From Candidatus Scatousia excrementipullorum (GTDB taxonomy: Bacteria; Cyanobacteriota; Vampirovibrionia; Gastranaerophilales; Gastranaerophilaceae), in the NCBI GenBank assembly GCA_017694215.1, contig JADIND010000099.1, positions 1-9,722 of the forward strand: a stretch of 9,722 nucleotides of DNA, written 5' to 3'. A program made the position numbers and the translations under genes. Positions 1 through 6,199 of the stretch are shown here, piece after piece (the first letter of the stretch is position 1; each line of letters starts with the position of its first letter). The notes beneath the pieces were generated by a model. It was not told the DNA's origin and searched no databases. It was given only the letters and a program-made list of their open reading frames with translations.

Positions 1-236
1 TGCAAAAATATTTCTATGATAACAACGGTTTTTTATCAACATCTCCTTCTGCGGATTGTGCAAAGCTTTTCAAAGACACATACCGCCACAAAGGAATTTT
101 GATGAAAATTAACATAAAAAACGCACCGGCCTTGAAAGTCTGTGATGCAGAATGGCTGCTGGGAAGAAATTTTCTGAAAAATTTTACACATAAGAAAATA
201 AATGATGAACTCTATGAATTTGACCAGATAGTATAG
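1..236 (+). CDS. C-terminal fragment of a probable ADP-ribosyltransferase-fold protein (5' end outside window)
   Basis: The reading frame is open from base 3 to a TAG at 234-236, giving 77 residues with no start inside the window that fits the fold, so the gene begins upstream. The fragment reads like the second half of a PF03496-type ADP-ribosyltransferase domain. GFLSTS (fragment residues 9-14) matches the STS motif that shapes the NAD pocket. A hydrophobic strand ILMKINI (32-38) follows, then CDAEWLLGRN (47-56), which falls where C3/iota-type enzymes have [E/Q]-x-E followed by a hydrophobic strand and Arg. The essential second Glu is present (E50), but the residue two before it is Asp (D48) instead of Glu or Gln. 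A final strand (LYEFDQIV) ends the protein. Such enzymes move ADP-ribose from NAD to a target protein. The target, secretion and upstream domains cannot be seen. It could instead be an inactive ART-like domain. Confidence 0.6.
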   Translation, partial: QKYFYDNNGFLSTSPSADCAKLFKDTYRHKGILMKINIKNAPALKVCDAEWLLGRNFLKNFTHKKINDELYEFDQIV

Positions 237-487
237 GGCATGATGAAAAAGACGATAGTTAGTTATAAGTGAGGAGTGAAAGATGAAATGTTAAGTTTCT
301 CCTCCCAAAAGAATACGTTTAGGGTGATGAGTCGTACATTATTTATAACTAATAACGGCAAAATCAGTTTTTCTTTTTGGTTGTGCTGATTATGTCAAAT
401 AGGTTATGATGCCAGCCAATATTTTAGCAATCAGGATACATTCTTTAGTTTATCCCGATTATGATGAAAACTGTGAATTCGAATGGT
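237..487. other. Intergenic region without a supported gene
   Basis: Between the ADP-ribosyltransferase-like gene and the terminator hairpin I see no gene I can defend. There is a 27-codon reading frame (ATG at 406, TAA at 487-489) with no Shine-Dalgarno sequence and an in-frame stop just upstream. It is too short and lacks any recognisable motif. The only structure is a widely spaced inverted repeat at 259-352, listed separately. The T-rich run at 367-380 is not preceded by a strong hairpin, so where the upstream transcript ends is unclear. The hairpin at 488-513 could serve it. Confidence 0.5.
259..352. repeat. Spaced inverted repeat, about 94 bp between outer ends
   Basis: TTAGTTATAA at 259-268 is the exact reverse complement of TTATAACTAA at 343-352. 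The two arms enclose 74 bases that contain a GAGGAG (271-276) and a CTCCTC (299-304), also complementary to each other. The arrangement (short AT-rich inverted ends with internal complementarity, non-coding, about 90-100 bp) would fit a miniature inverted-repeat element or a long hairpin RNA. I see no clear target-site duplication and only one copy here, so the call is tentative. Confidence 0.35.
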
Positions 488-514
488 AAAAAGAGGGGAG
501 AGCCCCTCTTTTTT
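488..514. terminator. Bidirectional Rho-independent terminator
   Basis: AAAAAGAGGGG (488-498) pairs perfectly with CCCCTCTTTTT (503-513) around a 4-base AGAG loop, giving an 11-bp stem with a T-run on both strands. The stop codon of the minus-strand ferritin-like gene (513-515) lies at the foot of the stem, so this is its terminator. It could also stop + strand transcription coming from the ADP-ribosyltransferase-like gene. Confidence 0.9.
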
Positions 515-1832
515 ATATTTGTTTTTCATCAAAAACAAACATATCAACAATGGTCATATCTTCGTAATCTTCAACAGATACCGTATTGGGAGCCTGTGCT
601 TCCGGTTCAAGCCCTTTTTCAAGTAATTCAGGCTGTTTTTTGATTAATTTTTTAGCTGCACAAACTATGTCGCGATTAATTGCGGTTTTAATGTTTTGAA
701 CAGTTTGTTCCGTAGGTGAACCATCTTTCCCGACCGCACGCTGGACTCCATAACTCTGCCAGTTCTCCGGAAGATTGTCGATTGTTGTATAATCCATATC
801 TGATGTCCCGTCCAGACGTTTATCTATTTGTGTTTCCAGAACCTCTGCCACGTATTCTTTCTGGCTTTCAAAGTGACAAGGTAAAATGATATCGGTTCCG
901 ATAATTTCTTCAGGGTCACGTTTTTCGTATTTTTTAATCAATTCCGCTGCAGTTTGCAGATGTCCTATTTCCATTGCGGTAAATTCTTCCCAAACCTGTT
1001 TTATTCGCGGGTCAACTTCATCTTTATAACAGTTATAGTATGTGCAAACTTCCGTGAATTCATGCAGAAGAAGTTTTTCCAGCATTGTTTCAGTCGGGTC
1101 AATCAGAGATTCATACATGGAAACGTGTTCTTCTTCAACGTCACAAATTTCCGCGTAAGTTCTTCGCAAATCATCATTGCCGTACATAAATCCGTGTTCC
1201 GCATAAAAATTATGAGTCTGCTGTTCGCCTGACAGCAGGGTAAGAATATTAACCTTTGTTTGCGGAGAGGCTGTATTTTTATCGTAATGTTTCCTTAACC
1301 TGATAGCGTTATCGTTGTGGTGGTTCTGGGTAGGTCTGCCAAGAACAACATCCGTCTGCCCCTGCAAAATATCATCAGGATTGTTGCCTTCAATCATATA
1401 CGCCCACTGGCTGTACCTGTAAAGATGGTCAAAATCTTCCAGAAGTCCGAAATCAAACGTTTCTTTTACATAATCATCGGGTTCGTTTTGGGATAACCAA
1501 GCTGTTAAATCCACTGCAACCTGTTCATACCCGAGAGTCGTGTCCAGAACACTCTGACAGGCAGGAGTAAGCCAGTTTACGGTTGTCTGCTGCATATCCT
1601 CAACCAGTCTTGTGTTTGCTATTATTTTATTTAATTCAATATCATCGGATGTTCTTGCAAAATGGTGCTTAAAATTCCACGCCTCAACTTCAATTCCGTT
1701 CATAAGAATTTGTCTGGTTCTGGTATAACAGTCAACTTCGACCCTGTTGAACGGCCTTTTTACTATATCATGCCAGGTTCTTAACTGTTTTTCCAGAGGT
1801 ATTCCTTTTTCTTTAAGTGCGTTAAAGCTCAT
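513..1832 (-). CDS. Large ferritin-like superfamily protein, unnamed family (439 residues)
   Basis: I recognise this as a conserved but uncharacterised family whose members share an N-terminal stretch like TRTRQILMNGIEVEAW (residues 37-52). No function is established to my knowledge. The sequence is mainly helical and carries carboxylate/histidine motifs typical of diiron four-helix bundles, in two sets: E103 (GYEQ), E132-x3-H136 (LEDFDH), E203-x3-H207 (GEQQTH) and E233-x2-H236 (EEEH), then E258/E261 (LLHEFTE) and E288-x2-H291 (MEIGH). A classical ferritin has one such set in about 170 residues, so duplication or fusion is likely. The last 100 residues are charged and lack the motifs. There is no signal peptide, so it should be cytoplasmic. 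The start is well supported: GAAAGGAGA lies 3 bases upstream, at 1836-1844 on this strand. It is monocistronic, divergent from the LysM gene. Metal oxidation or iron/peroxide handling is inference from the fold only. Confidence 0.8.
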   Translation of the reverse strand: MSFNALKEKGIPLEKQLRTWHDIVKRPFNRVEVDCYTRTRQILMNGIEVEAWNFKHHFARTSDDIELNKIIANTRLVEDMQQTTVNWLTPACQSVLDTTLGYEQVAVDLTAWLSQNEPDDYVKETFDFGLLEDFDHLYRYSQWAYMIEGNNPDDILQGQTDVVLGRPTQNHHNDNAIRLRKHYDKNTASPQTKVNILTLLSGEQQTHNFYAEHGFMYGNDDLRRTYAEICDVEEEHVSMYESLIDPTETMLEKLLLHEFTEVCTYYNCYKDEVDPRIKQVWEEFTAMEIGHLQTAAELIKKYEKRDPEEIIGTDIILPCHFESQKEYVAEVLETQIDKRLDGTSDMDYTTIDNLPENWQSYGVQRAVGKDGSPTEQTVQNIKTAINRDIVCAAKKLIKKQPELLEKGLEPEAQAPNTVSVEDYEDMTIVDMFVFDEKQI

Positions 1833-2011
1833 AATTCTCCTTTCTTAATGAATTTTTTATAAATATAGTGCTTGCGTTTCGTGATAGTTATAAAAGGAAA
1901 TAAGTTATAAAACATTCACCGAAAAGATAATTTAAAAAAACGCAATTTTTTTGAACAAAATGTTTTTATATAAATATGAAACTTATTTAGGGGAAATTTA
2001 GGAGGAAAATT
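1833..2011. promoter_or_regulatory. Divergent promoter region of the ferritin-like and LysM genes
   Basis: This very AT-rich interval separates two divergent starts. For the + strand gene, TTGAAC (1951-1956) and TATGAA (1975-1980) make a possible -35/-10 pair with an 18-base spacer, followed by AGGAGG at 2000-2005, six bases before the ATG. For the minus gene no strong -35 is visible. TATATT on the minus strand at about 1862-1867 is a candidate -10. Two direct copies of AGTTATAAAA (1886-1895 and 1903-1912), 17 bases apart, lie upstream of the ferritin-like gene and could be a repeated operator. Their AT-rich form is vaguely like Fur/PerR-type sites but is not a clean palindrome. Confidence 0.45.
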
Positions 2012-2866
2012 ATGTATTTTTTCATTGAATCAAATCCGGAAACACGTTCGTATTACAGCACAATGTACCAAAAAGCCGATGCTTCCGGTGAAAAGGTTGA
2101 GCATAAAATAAAAAGAGGCGATAACTTATGGAATCTTGCAAAGTCACAGCTCAATAAAAAGAATGCAACAAATCAGGAAATTTCCGATATGATGTACCGG
2201 ATTGCAAGATTGAATAATATGGAAACGCTTGAATCTGCGAATAATATTAAAATTGGCGACATTATTTATCTGCCTGCGGCTGCAGGAACGAAAAAATCCG
2301 AAAAACCGCATACCGCACCTAAAACCGAAACGGCAAACCTTCCTCCGGAAGAACAGGTGAAAAGGACTTCTGCCGAAATAAAGAAAATTTTATTCCCGTA
2401 CGGGGAAGATATTTCGTACACTCAACAGAGTTTGTTAAAATCACGAAATAAGAAAAATATTCCGGATGACTTGTATGCAAAACATGGCAAGGCCGGTATG
2501 AACTATTGGAATGAGGTATTAAAAAATCCTGATGAGGATTTACGAATTGAAAAAGGCTACGGGTTAGGTTCCAAAGCTACAGCACTGCATATTACGCAAA
2601 AAGAAGGCGGAAATCCATACGGGAAAACTGTTGCACATCTTTACGTCCAAACAGATAAAAACGGTAAAATTAAAGAAGTAGCTTTTAATTCTGCCGGTAT
2701 AGCCATAAACGGCATAAGATTTGATTATGTTCTGGACTCAAAGGGTAATTTACAAAAACCTGATGACTTCGGAATCCGCGAAATAAAATTGGAACAGCTA
2801 CCGAAAGAGCAATACTCTGAATTCTTAGGTTTACTTCAAGGTTATATTGACAGAGAACTGAAATAG
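2012..2866 (+). CDS. LysM domain protein of unknown function, no signal peptide
   Basis: The protein has 284 residues. Residues 30-88 form one LysM module, starting EHKIKRGDNLWNLAK and ending NNIKIGDIIYLP, with a longer middle loop than usual. LysM modules bind N-acetylglucosamine polymers such as peptidoglycan. A Lys/Pro/Thr-rich linker (about 89-117) follows, then a C-terminal part (118-284) with beta-type segments that I do not recognise (for example KTVAHLYVQTDKNGKIKEVAF). The N-terminus (MYFFIESNPETRSYYS) has no charged-hydrophobic signal sequence or lipobox, which is odd for a wall-binding protein. Either it leaves by another route or the LysM has a cytoplasmic role. The start is supported by AGGAGG at 2000-2005. 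It appears to be a single-gene unit. The next gene on the same strand begins 168 bases later with its own promoter. Confidence 0.8.
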   Translation: MYFFIESNPETRSYYSTMYQKADASGEKVEHKIKRGDNLWNLAKSQLNKKNATNQEISDMMYRIARLNNMETLESANNIKIGDIIYLPAAAGTKKSEKPHTAPKTETANLPPEEQVKRTSAEIKKILFPYGEDISYTQQSLLKSRNKKNIPDDLYAKHGKAGMNYWNEVLKNPDEDLRIEKGYGLGSKATALHITQKEGGNPYGKTVAHLYVQTDKNGKIKEVAFNSAGIAINGIRFDYVLDSKGNLQKPDDFGIREIKLEQLPKEQYSEFLGLLQGYIDRELK

Positions 2867-2891
2867 ATTATCATTTATTCTTTGTAATACA

Positions 2892-2985
2892 GCACAGATG
2901 TGCCGGCAGATTTATTTCAACGCGTCATTGCGGTCTTGAACCGCAACCGCAGGCAACGTGTCATCTTGAAAGCGTAGAAAAATTA
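2892..2985. repeat. Degenerate intergenic repeat-like sequence with small hairpins
   Basis: The gap between the LysM gene and ribE has a GC content higher than other gaps here. It contains GCACA-GA-TGTGC (2892-2903) and a 7-bp stem TTGCGGT/ACCGCAA (2928-2934 and 2940-2946). The pieces GCGTCATTGCGG (2922-2933) and GTGTCATCTTGAA (2958-2970) resemble the dispersed 'GTCATTGCGA.../GTCATCCTGAA' intergenic repeats known from several bacterial groups. This is probably a decayed copy of such an element. It is not a good terminator because no T-run follows the stems. Confidence 0.4.
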
Positions 2986-3000
2986 GTTGAGCCTTTTTAG

Positions 3001-3034
3001 TCGAAACTTTTTATTTTTGTGTTAAAATAAAATT
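3001..3034 (+). promoter_or_regulatory. Promoter of the riboflavin operon, probably giving a leaderless mRNA
   Basis: TAAAAT at 3023-3028 is preceded by TGT (3020-3022), forming an extended -10 element. TCGAAA at 3001-3006 is a weak -35 with a 16-base spacer. Transcription would start 6-8 bases after the -10, that is at about 3034-3036, which is the A of the ribE ATG (3035). There is no Shine-Dalgarno sequence between the -10 and the ATG. No conserved FMN riboswitch blocks are visible in the 168-base gap. Confidence 0.55.
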
Positions 3035-3676
3035 ATGTTCACGGGAATAGTCGAAGAAACCGGTATTATAAAGGGATTTACAAAGAACTCCGGCAGTGCG
3101 GAAATTATTATCGGCTGCAAAAAAGTTTTGGAAAATACAGAGATCGGTGACAGTATTGCAATAAACGGATGCTGTCAGACGGTTGTGGCTCTCGGGGCTG
3201 ACTGGTTTAAGACGGAAATGAGCCGCGAAACTTTGAATGTTACTAATTTTGCAGGAGCAGTTTTGGGTGATGCACTTAATCTTGAGCGTGCAGTAACACC
3301 TTCCACAAGGCTTGGCGGGCATATTGTTCAAGGGCATATTGATGGTATAGGTCATCTTGTTAAACTTGAAAAATCTGAGGACTTTTATAATCTATATTTT
3401 GAAGTATCACCAAAAGAAGCAAAATATATTGTATATAAAGGTTCTGTTGCAGTTAACGGTGTAAGTTTGACGGTTGCGGAATCTAACGGTAATATTTTTA
3501 AAACTGCCGTTATCCCTCATACTATGCAGAATACAACTTTGAGATTTTTGAAAAAGGGAGATTCAGTTAATATTGAAACGGATATTTTAGGAAGATACGT
3601 TGAAAAATTTTTATCTGTGAATAATAATAACAATACTATCGATGAAAAGTTTTTAATGGAGAACGGATTTATATAA
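3035..3676 (+). CDS. ribE: Riboflavin synthase, alpha-type
   Basis: This enzyme carries out the last step of riboflavin synthesis, the dismutation of two 6,7-dimethyl-8-ribityllumazine molecules to riboflavin and the pyrimidinedione. The 213 residues match the usual family length. The N-terminus MFTGIVEETG is the hallmark of the family and fixes the start, even though no ribosome binding site precedes it. Two lumazine-binding barrels are seen: about 1-96 with DSIAINGCCQTV (S40, C46, C47) and about 97-190 with GSVAVNGVSLTV. GGHIVQGHIDG (94-104) supplies the conserved histidines H96 and H101. The C-terminal helix after GDSVNIETDILGRYVEK would mediate trimer formation. The tail is Asn-rich (196-200). 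The stop TAA shares its last A with the ATG of ribBA, so the two are translationally coupled. The gene is called ribE in most bacteria and ribC in some naming schemes. Confidence 0.97.
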   Translation: MFTGIVEETGIIKGFTKNSGSAEIIIGCKKVLENTEIGDSIAINGCCQTVVALGADWFKTEMSRETLNVTNFAGAVLGDALNLERAVTPSTRLGGHIVQGHIDGIGHLVKLEKSEDFYNLYFEVSPKEAKYIVYKGSVAVNGVSLTVAESNGNIFKTAVIPHTMQNTTLRFLKKGDSVNIETDILGRYVEKFLSVNNNNNTIDEKFLMENGFI

Positions 3677-4884
3677 TGGATGAATTTAAGTTTGATGGTA
3701 TAGAAGAAGCTCTGGAAGATTTTAAAGCAGGAAAAATGATAATCGTCGCGGATGATGAAGACCGCGAAAATGAAGGTGATTTGATTTGTTCCGGTCAGAT
3801 GGTTACGCCTGAAATTATAAAATTTATGGCAGAACACGCAAAAGGTTTAATTTGTCTTGCTATTTCACCTGAAATCGCTGAAAAACTTGATTTGCCGCAA
3901 ATGGTTGAACAGAACAGCGAGAGTATGAAAACTGCTTTCACCGTAAGTATTGATGCGGATGAAAAATATGGCGTCACAACAGGAATTTCAGCATATGACA
4001 GAGCAAAAACAATAGAGGTTGCACTCGCACCTGATGCATTGCCGTCTGATTTACGCCGTCCGGGGCATTTGTTCCCCTGTATGGCAAGAAAGGGCGGAGT
4101 GCTTGTCAGAACCGGTCATACCGAAGCTGTTGTGGATCTTGCAAAGTTATGCGGTCATGTTCCGGCAGGCCCGATGTGCGAAATTATGGATGAAGACGGG
4201 CATATGATGCGTCGGGATAATTTGAGAAAATTCGCCGATAGATATGGGCTTAAATTTATTTCGGTTGCAGAATTAATTGCTTACCGTCTGAAATCCGAAA
4301 AACTCGTAACACGTGAAGCCGAAGCGGATTTGCCGACTAAATACGGTCATTTTAAAATTTATGGCTATAAAAATAATCTCACGGGTGAAGAACATGTAGC
4401 ACTGGTAAAAGATGACGGAAGCGACAAAATTCCTCTTGTCAGAGTTCATAGTGAATGCCTGACCGGAGATATTTTCCATAGTCTTAAATGTGACTGTAAT
4501 TCCCAGCTCCACGGTGCGTTGAGGATGATTGAATCTTACGGAAAAGGTGCCGTCGTTTACTTGAGAGGTCACGAAGGCAGAGGTATCGGGCTTATTAATA
4601 AAATAAAAGCCTACCAACTTCAAGAATGCGGTCAGGACACAATTCAGGCAAATATTTCGCTTGGCTTTAAGCCTGATTTAAGAGATTATGGTGTTGGAGC
4701 TCAAATTATCAGAGATTTAGGATACAATACTTTTAATCTTATTACTAATAATCCGAAAAAAATTGTAGGCTTAAAAGGTTACGGTCTAAGTGTCAACGAC
4801 ATTGTGAAAATTCAATCAGAGGTAACTGAATACAACAAACGTTACCTTGAAACAAAAAAAGAAAAGATGCACCACACTTTATAA
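3676..4884 (+). CDS. ribBA: Bifunctional 3,4-dihydroxy-2-butanone 4-phosphate synthase / GTP cyclohydrolase II
   Basis: This fusion enzyme supplies both precursors of riboflavin. The N-terminal RibB domain (about 5-205) turns ribulose 5-phosphate into dihydroxybutanone phosphate. The C-terminal RibA domain (about 210-395) opens GTP to the diaminopyrimidine. RibB motifs: ADDEDRENEGD (25-35, acidic Mg site), TGISAYDR (102-109), RRPGHLFP (127-134) and RTGHTEAVVDL (145-155). RibA motifs: RVHSECLTGD (256-265), with zinc ligands C261, C272 and C274 (KCDC), then LRGHEGRGIGL (296-306), LRDYGVGAQI (335-344) and LITNNPKK (355-362). Both active sites look complete and 402 residues is normal for RibBA. 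The ATG overlaps the ribE stop by one base. Only a weak GGAG lies upstream (3659-3662), so coupling probably drives initiation. ribD and ribH are not nearby in this window. Confidence 0.97.
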   Translation: MDEFKFDGIEEALEDFKAGKMIIVADDEDRENEGDLICSGQMVTPEIIKFMAEHAKGLICLAISPEIAEKLDLPQMVEQNSESMKTAFTVSIDADEKYGVTTGISAYDRAKTIEVALAPDALPSDLRRPGHLFPCMARKGGVLVRTGHTEAVVDLAKLCGHVPAGPMCEIMDEDGHMMRRDNLRKFADRYGLKFISVAELIAYRLKSEKLVTREAEADLPTKYGHFKIYGYKNNLTGEEHVALVKDDGSDKIPLVRVHSECLTGDIFHSLKCDCNSQLHGALRMIESYGKGAVVYLRGHEGRGIGLINKIKAYQLQECGQDTIQANISLGFKPDLRDYGVGAQIIRDLGYNTFNLITNNPKKIVGLKGYGLSVNDIVKIQSEVTEYNKRYLETKKEKMHHTL

Positions 4885-4921
4885 ATATACATAGAACAGA
4901 GAGAATTAAGGATAATACATA

Positions 4922-5893
4922 ATGGATAGAATAGCCAGACTTATAGATGAAAAAGATTTTGCCGGTTTTGAAGCTCTATACAATGATTTTAGAGAAAGAG
5001 CCGAACAGGATTACAAATTTGAATTAGAGCCGCTGGATTATGCGGGGTTTATTGATGCTGTCAGAAAAGAACTGATTAGCTGCATCGTTCTTTTTGAGGA
5101 TAGTATTCCGGTCGCGTTTTTAATTTATACAACCTCCATTTCCGAGGCGATTGAATTGAATATAATCCATTCATATAAACTTGAAAATACGGAAGAACGT
5201 GCAAAGGTTTTGATTAATGAATTTTTGAAAGAAACAGAAATTGACAGAGAAGATATGGTTGTGTCATATCCTCTTCTCGGTAAGCAGGAATCGTTGATTC
5301 ATGTAGTTTCGGGTTTCGGGTTTAAGTTTATCGGCACAGTTGTTTTGAGGTTTATGATGTACGGTACGAATTCAAAAGAAATTCTGAATATGTATAAGCC
5401 TGATGAGTTGCCTTCTGAATATTATCTGACTCACTGGGATAACAGGTATTTTGATGATGCGGTGAAAGTCGTTCATGAAGCATTTAAAGAAACTGCAGAT
5501 GCACTTTTTGACCCGAGATTTAAGAGTCTTGACGGTAGTGATGATATTCTTACAAAAATTGTTCAGGATGTTTATGCTGAATTTTTGCCGGAAGCAACAA
5601 CTGTTTTACTCTATAACGGAAAACCTGTCGGTTTTTGTTTTATAAATTTGACGGACGGAAGAATAGCAAATATCCCGATTTTCGGTCTTTTAAAAGAGCA
5701 CCAGAGCAAAGGTTTTTCAAAATTGATGCTCAGACAATCTCTGGAAAAATTGATTGCCTGGTCTGAATCAGGAGAACGTCCGATTTCCGAAATCAATACA
5801 ACAACGGAAACCGATAATTATCAGGCATTGAAATTATACAGACATCTGGGCTTTAAAGAAGACTATGATTATCCGCAGGCATATTTGGGATAA
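4922..5893 (+). CDS. Tandem GNAT-fold N-acetyltransferase-like protein
   Basis: The C-terminal half (about 167-323) is a GNAT domain. Strand VLLYNGKPVGFCFIN (228-242) leads into motif A, IFGLLKEHQSKGFSKLML (253-270), with the Q-x-x-G-x-S pyrophosphate loop for acetyl-CoA. INTTTETDNYQALKLYRHLGF (291-311) follows, with the Asn and Tyr typical of motif B. The N-terminal half (about 1-150) has the same strand pattern (IVLFEDSIPVAFLIY, then GFGFKFIGTVVLRFM) but no intact acetyl-CoA loop, so it is probably a degenerate second GNAT domain, an arrangement known from mycothiol-synthase-like proteins. The substrate cannot be told. A TAAGGA at 4907-4912 supports the start. The gene lies 37 bases after ribBA with no terminator between, so it is likely the third gene of the riboflavin operon. 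A functional link to riboflavin is unproven. Confidence 0.82.
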   Translation: MDRIARLIDEKDFAGFEALYNDFRERAEQDYKFELEPLDYAGFIDAVRKELISCIVLFEDSIPVAFLIYTTSISEAIELNIIHSYKLENTEERAKVLINEFLKETEIDREDMVVSYPLLGKQESLIHVVSGFGFKFIGTVVLRFMMYGTNSKEILNMYKPDELPSEYYLTHWDNRYFDDAVKVVHEAFKETADALFDPRFKSLDGSDDILTKIVQDVYAEFLPEATTVLLYNGKPVGFCFINLTDGRIANIPIFGLLKEHQSKGFSKLMLRQSLEKLIAWSESGERPISEINTTTETDNYQALKLYRHLGFKEDYDYPQAYLG

Positions 5894-5897
5894 TTTG

Positions 5898-6174
5898 TTA
5901 AAATTTATCTTCTTCCATTTTTTTTAATTCAATTCCATACCCGAGTGTATTGGCAAACAACTCAACTTCATCAAATCTAAGTAAGGGTTCTTTTCTCATT
6001 TTATGAGAAATTCCGTCAACCGTAATTTTTATCCACTGCAAGGTTTAATAATCTTGTCAATTCAGCTGCAGTAATTATTATTGTAATCCACAGAGTACAG
6101 CCCCATTCAGCGGAACAACCTGCACGGCAAAGGTTCTCGCAGAAGGTAAAATTGACTACTAAACTGGACTTTAG
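5898..6174 (-). pseudogene. Possible decayed small gene, two open frames joined by a frameshift
   Basis: On the minus strand, 6019-6174 is open for 52 codons in one frame. It contains a Cys-rich piece (ENLCRAGCSAEWGC) followed by ITAAELTRLLNLAVDKNYG and a stop at 6016-6018. A second, +1-shifted frame is open from about 6044 and runs to TAA at 5898-5900, reading WIKITVDGISHKMRKEPLL, then a stretch ending GIELKKMEEDKF. The two frames overlap at about 6019-6044. Read together, they look like one protein of about 90 residues broken by an indel near 6040. Neither part has a good start codon with a ribosome binding site. The second frame could alternatively start at TTG 6039-6041 (47 residues) or ATG 5997-5999 (33 residues). 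I do not recognise the family. Chance open frames are a real alternative. Confidence 0.3.
5992..6010. repeat. 8-bp perfect inverted repeat
   Basis: TTTCTCAT (5992-5999) and ATGAGAAA (6003-6010) are exact reverse complements around TTT. No T-run follows on either strand, so it is not a typical terminator. It could be a protein-binding palindrome or part of the decayed gene. Confidence 0.35.
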
Positions 6175-6199
6175 TCAAAAAATCATTTAATATAGTTAC
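6152..6199 (+). promoter_or_regulatory. Promoter of the FliK-like gene with an overlapping inverted repeat
   Basis: TGGACT (6165-6170) and TAATAT (6188-6193) make a -35/-10 pair with an ideal 17-base spacer. The start of transcription would fall at about 6200, the G of the GTG start codon, so the message would be leaderless. An inverted repeat TTGACTA/TAGTCAA (6152-6158 and 6172-6178) is centred on the -35. An alternative inner pairing ACTAAA/TTTAGT (6158-6163 and 6170-6175) also exists. Both are candidates for a repressor site. Confidence 0.45.

Larger units (their letters stand above)
5894..6199. other. 306-bp intergenic region after the riboflavin operon
   Basis: No intact gene is supported here. 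The stretch holds a possible frameshifted gene remnant on the minus strand (5898-6174), an 8-bp palindrome (5992-6010), a 7-bp inverted repeat over a promoter (6152-6178) and the promoter of the downstream gene. No convincing terminator follows the acetyltransferase gene. The T-run at 5920-5927 has no hairpin before it. Confidence 0.6.

Noticed and set aside
406..489. 27-codon + strand open frame in the first intergenic region
   Set aside because: It has no ribosome binding site, an in-frame stop immediately upstream, no known motif, and ends inside the terminator stem.
461..643. 60-codon + strand open frame across the terminator and the end of the ferritin-like gene
   Set aside because: It runs antisense to the well-supported minus-strand gene and through a terminator hairpin, and has no ribosome binding site or recognisable motif.
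2892..2903. Terminator after the LysM gene
   Set aside because: The GCACA/TGTGC stem is only 5 bp with a 2-base loop and has no T-run behind it.
2867..3034. FMN riboswitch upstream of ribE
   Set aside because: The gap is long enough, but the conserved purine-rich and GC-rich RFN blocks are not visible, and the -10 lies directly before the start codon, leaving no leader.
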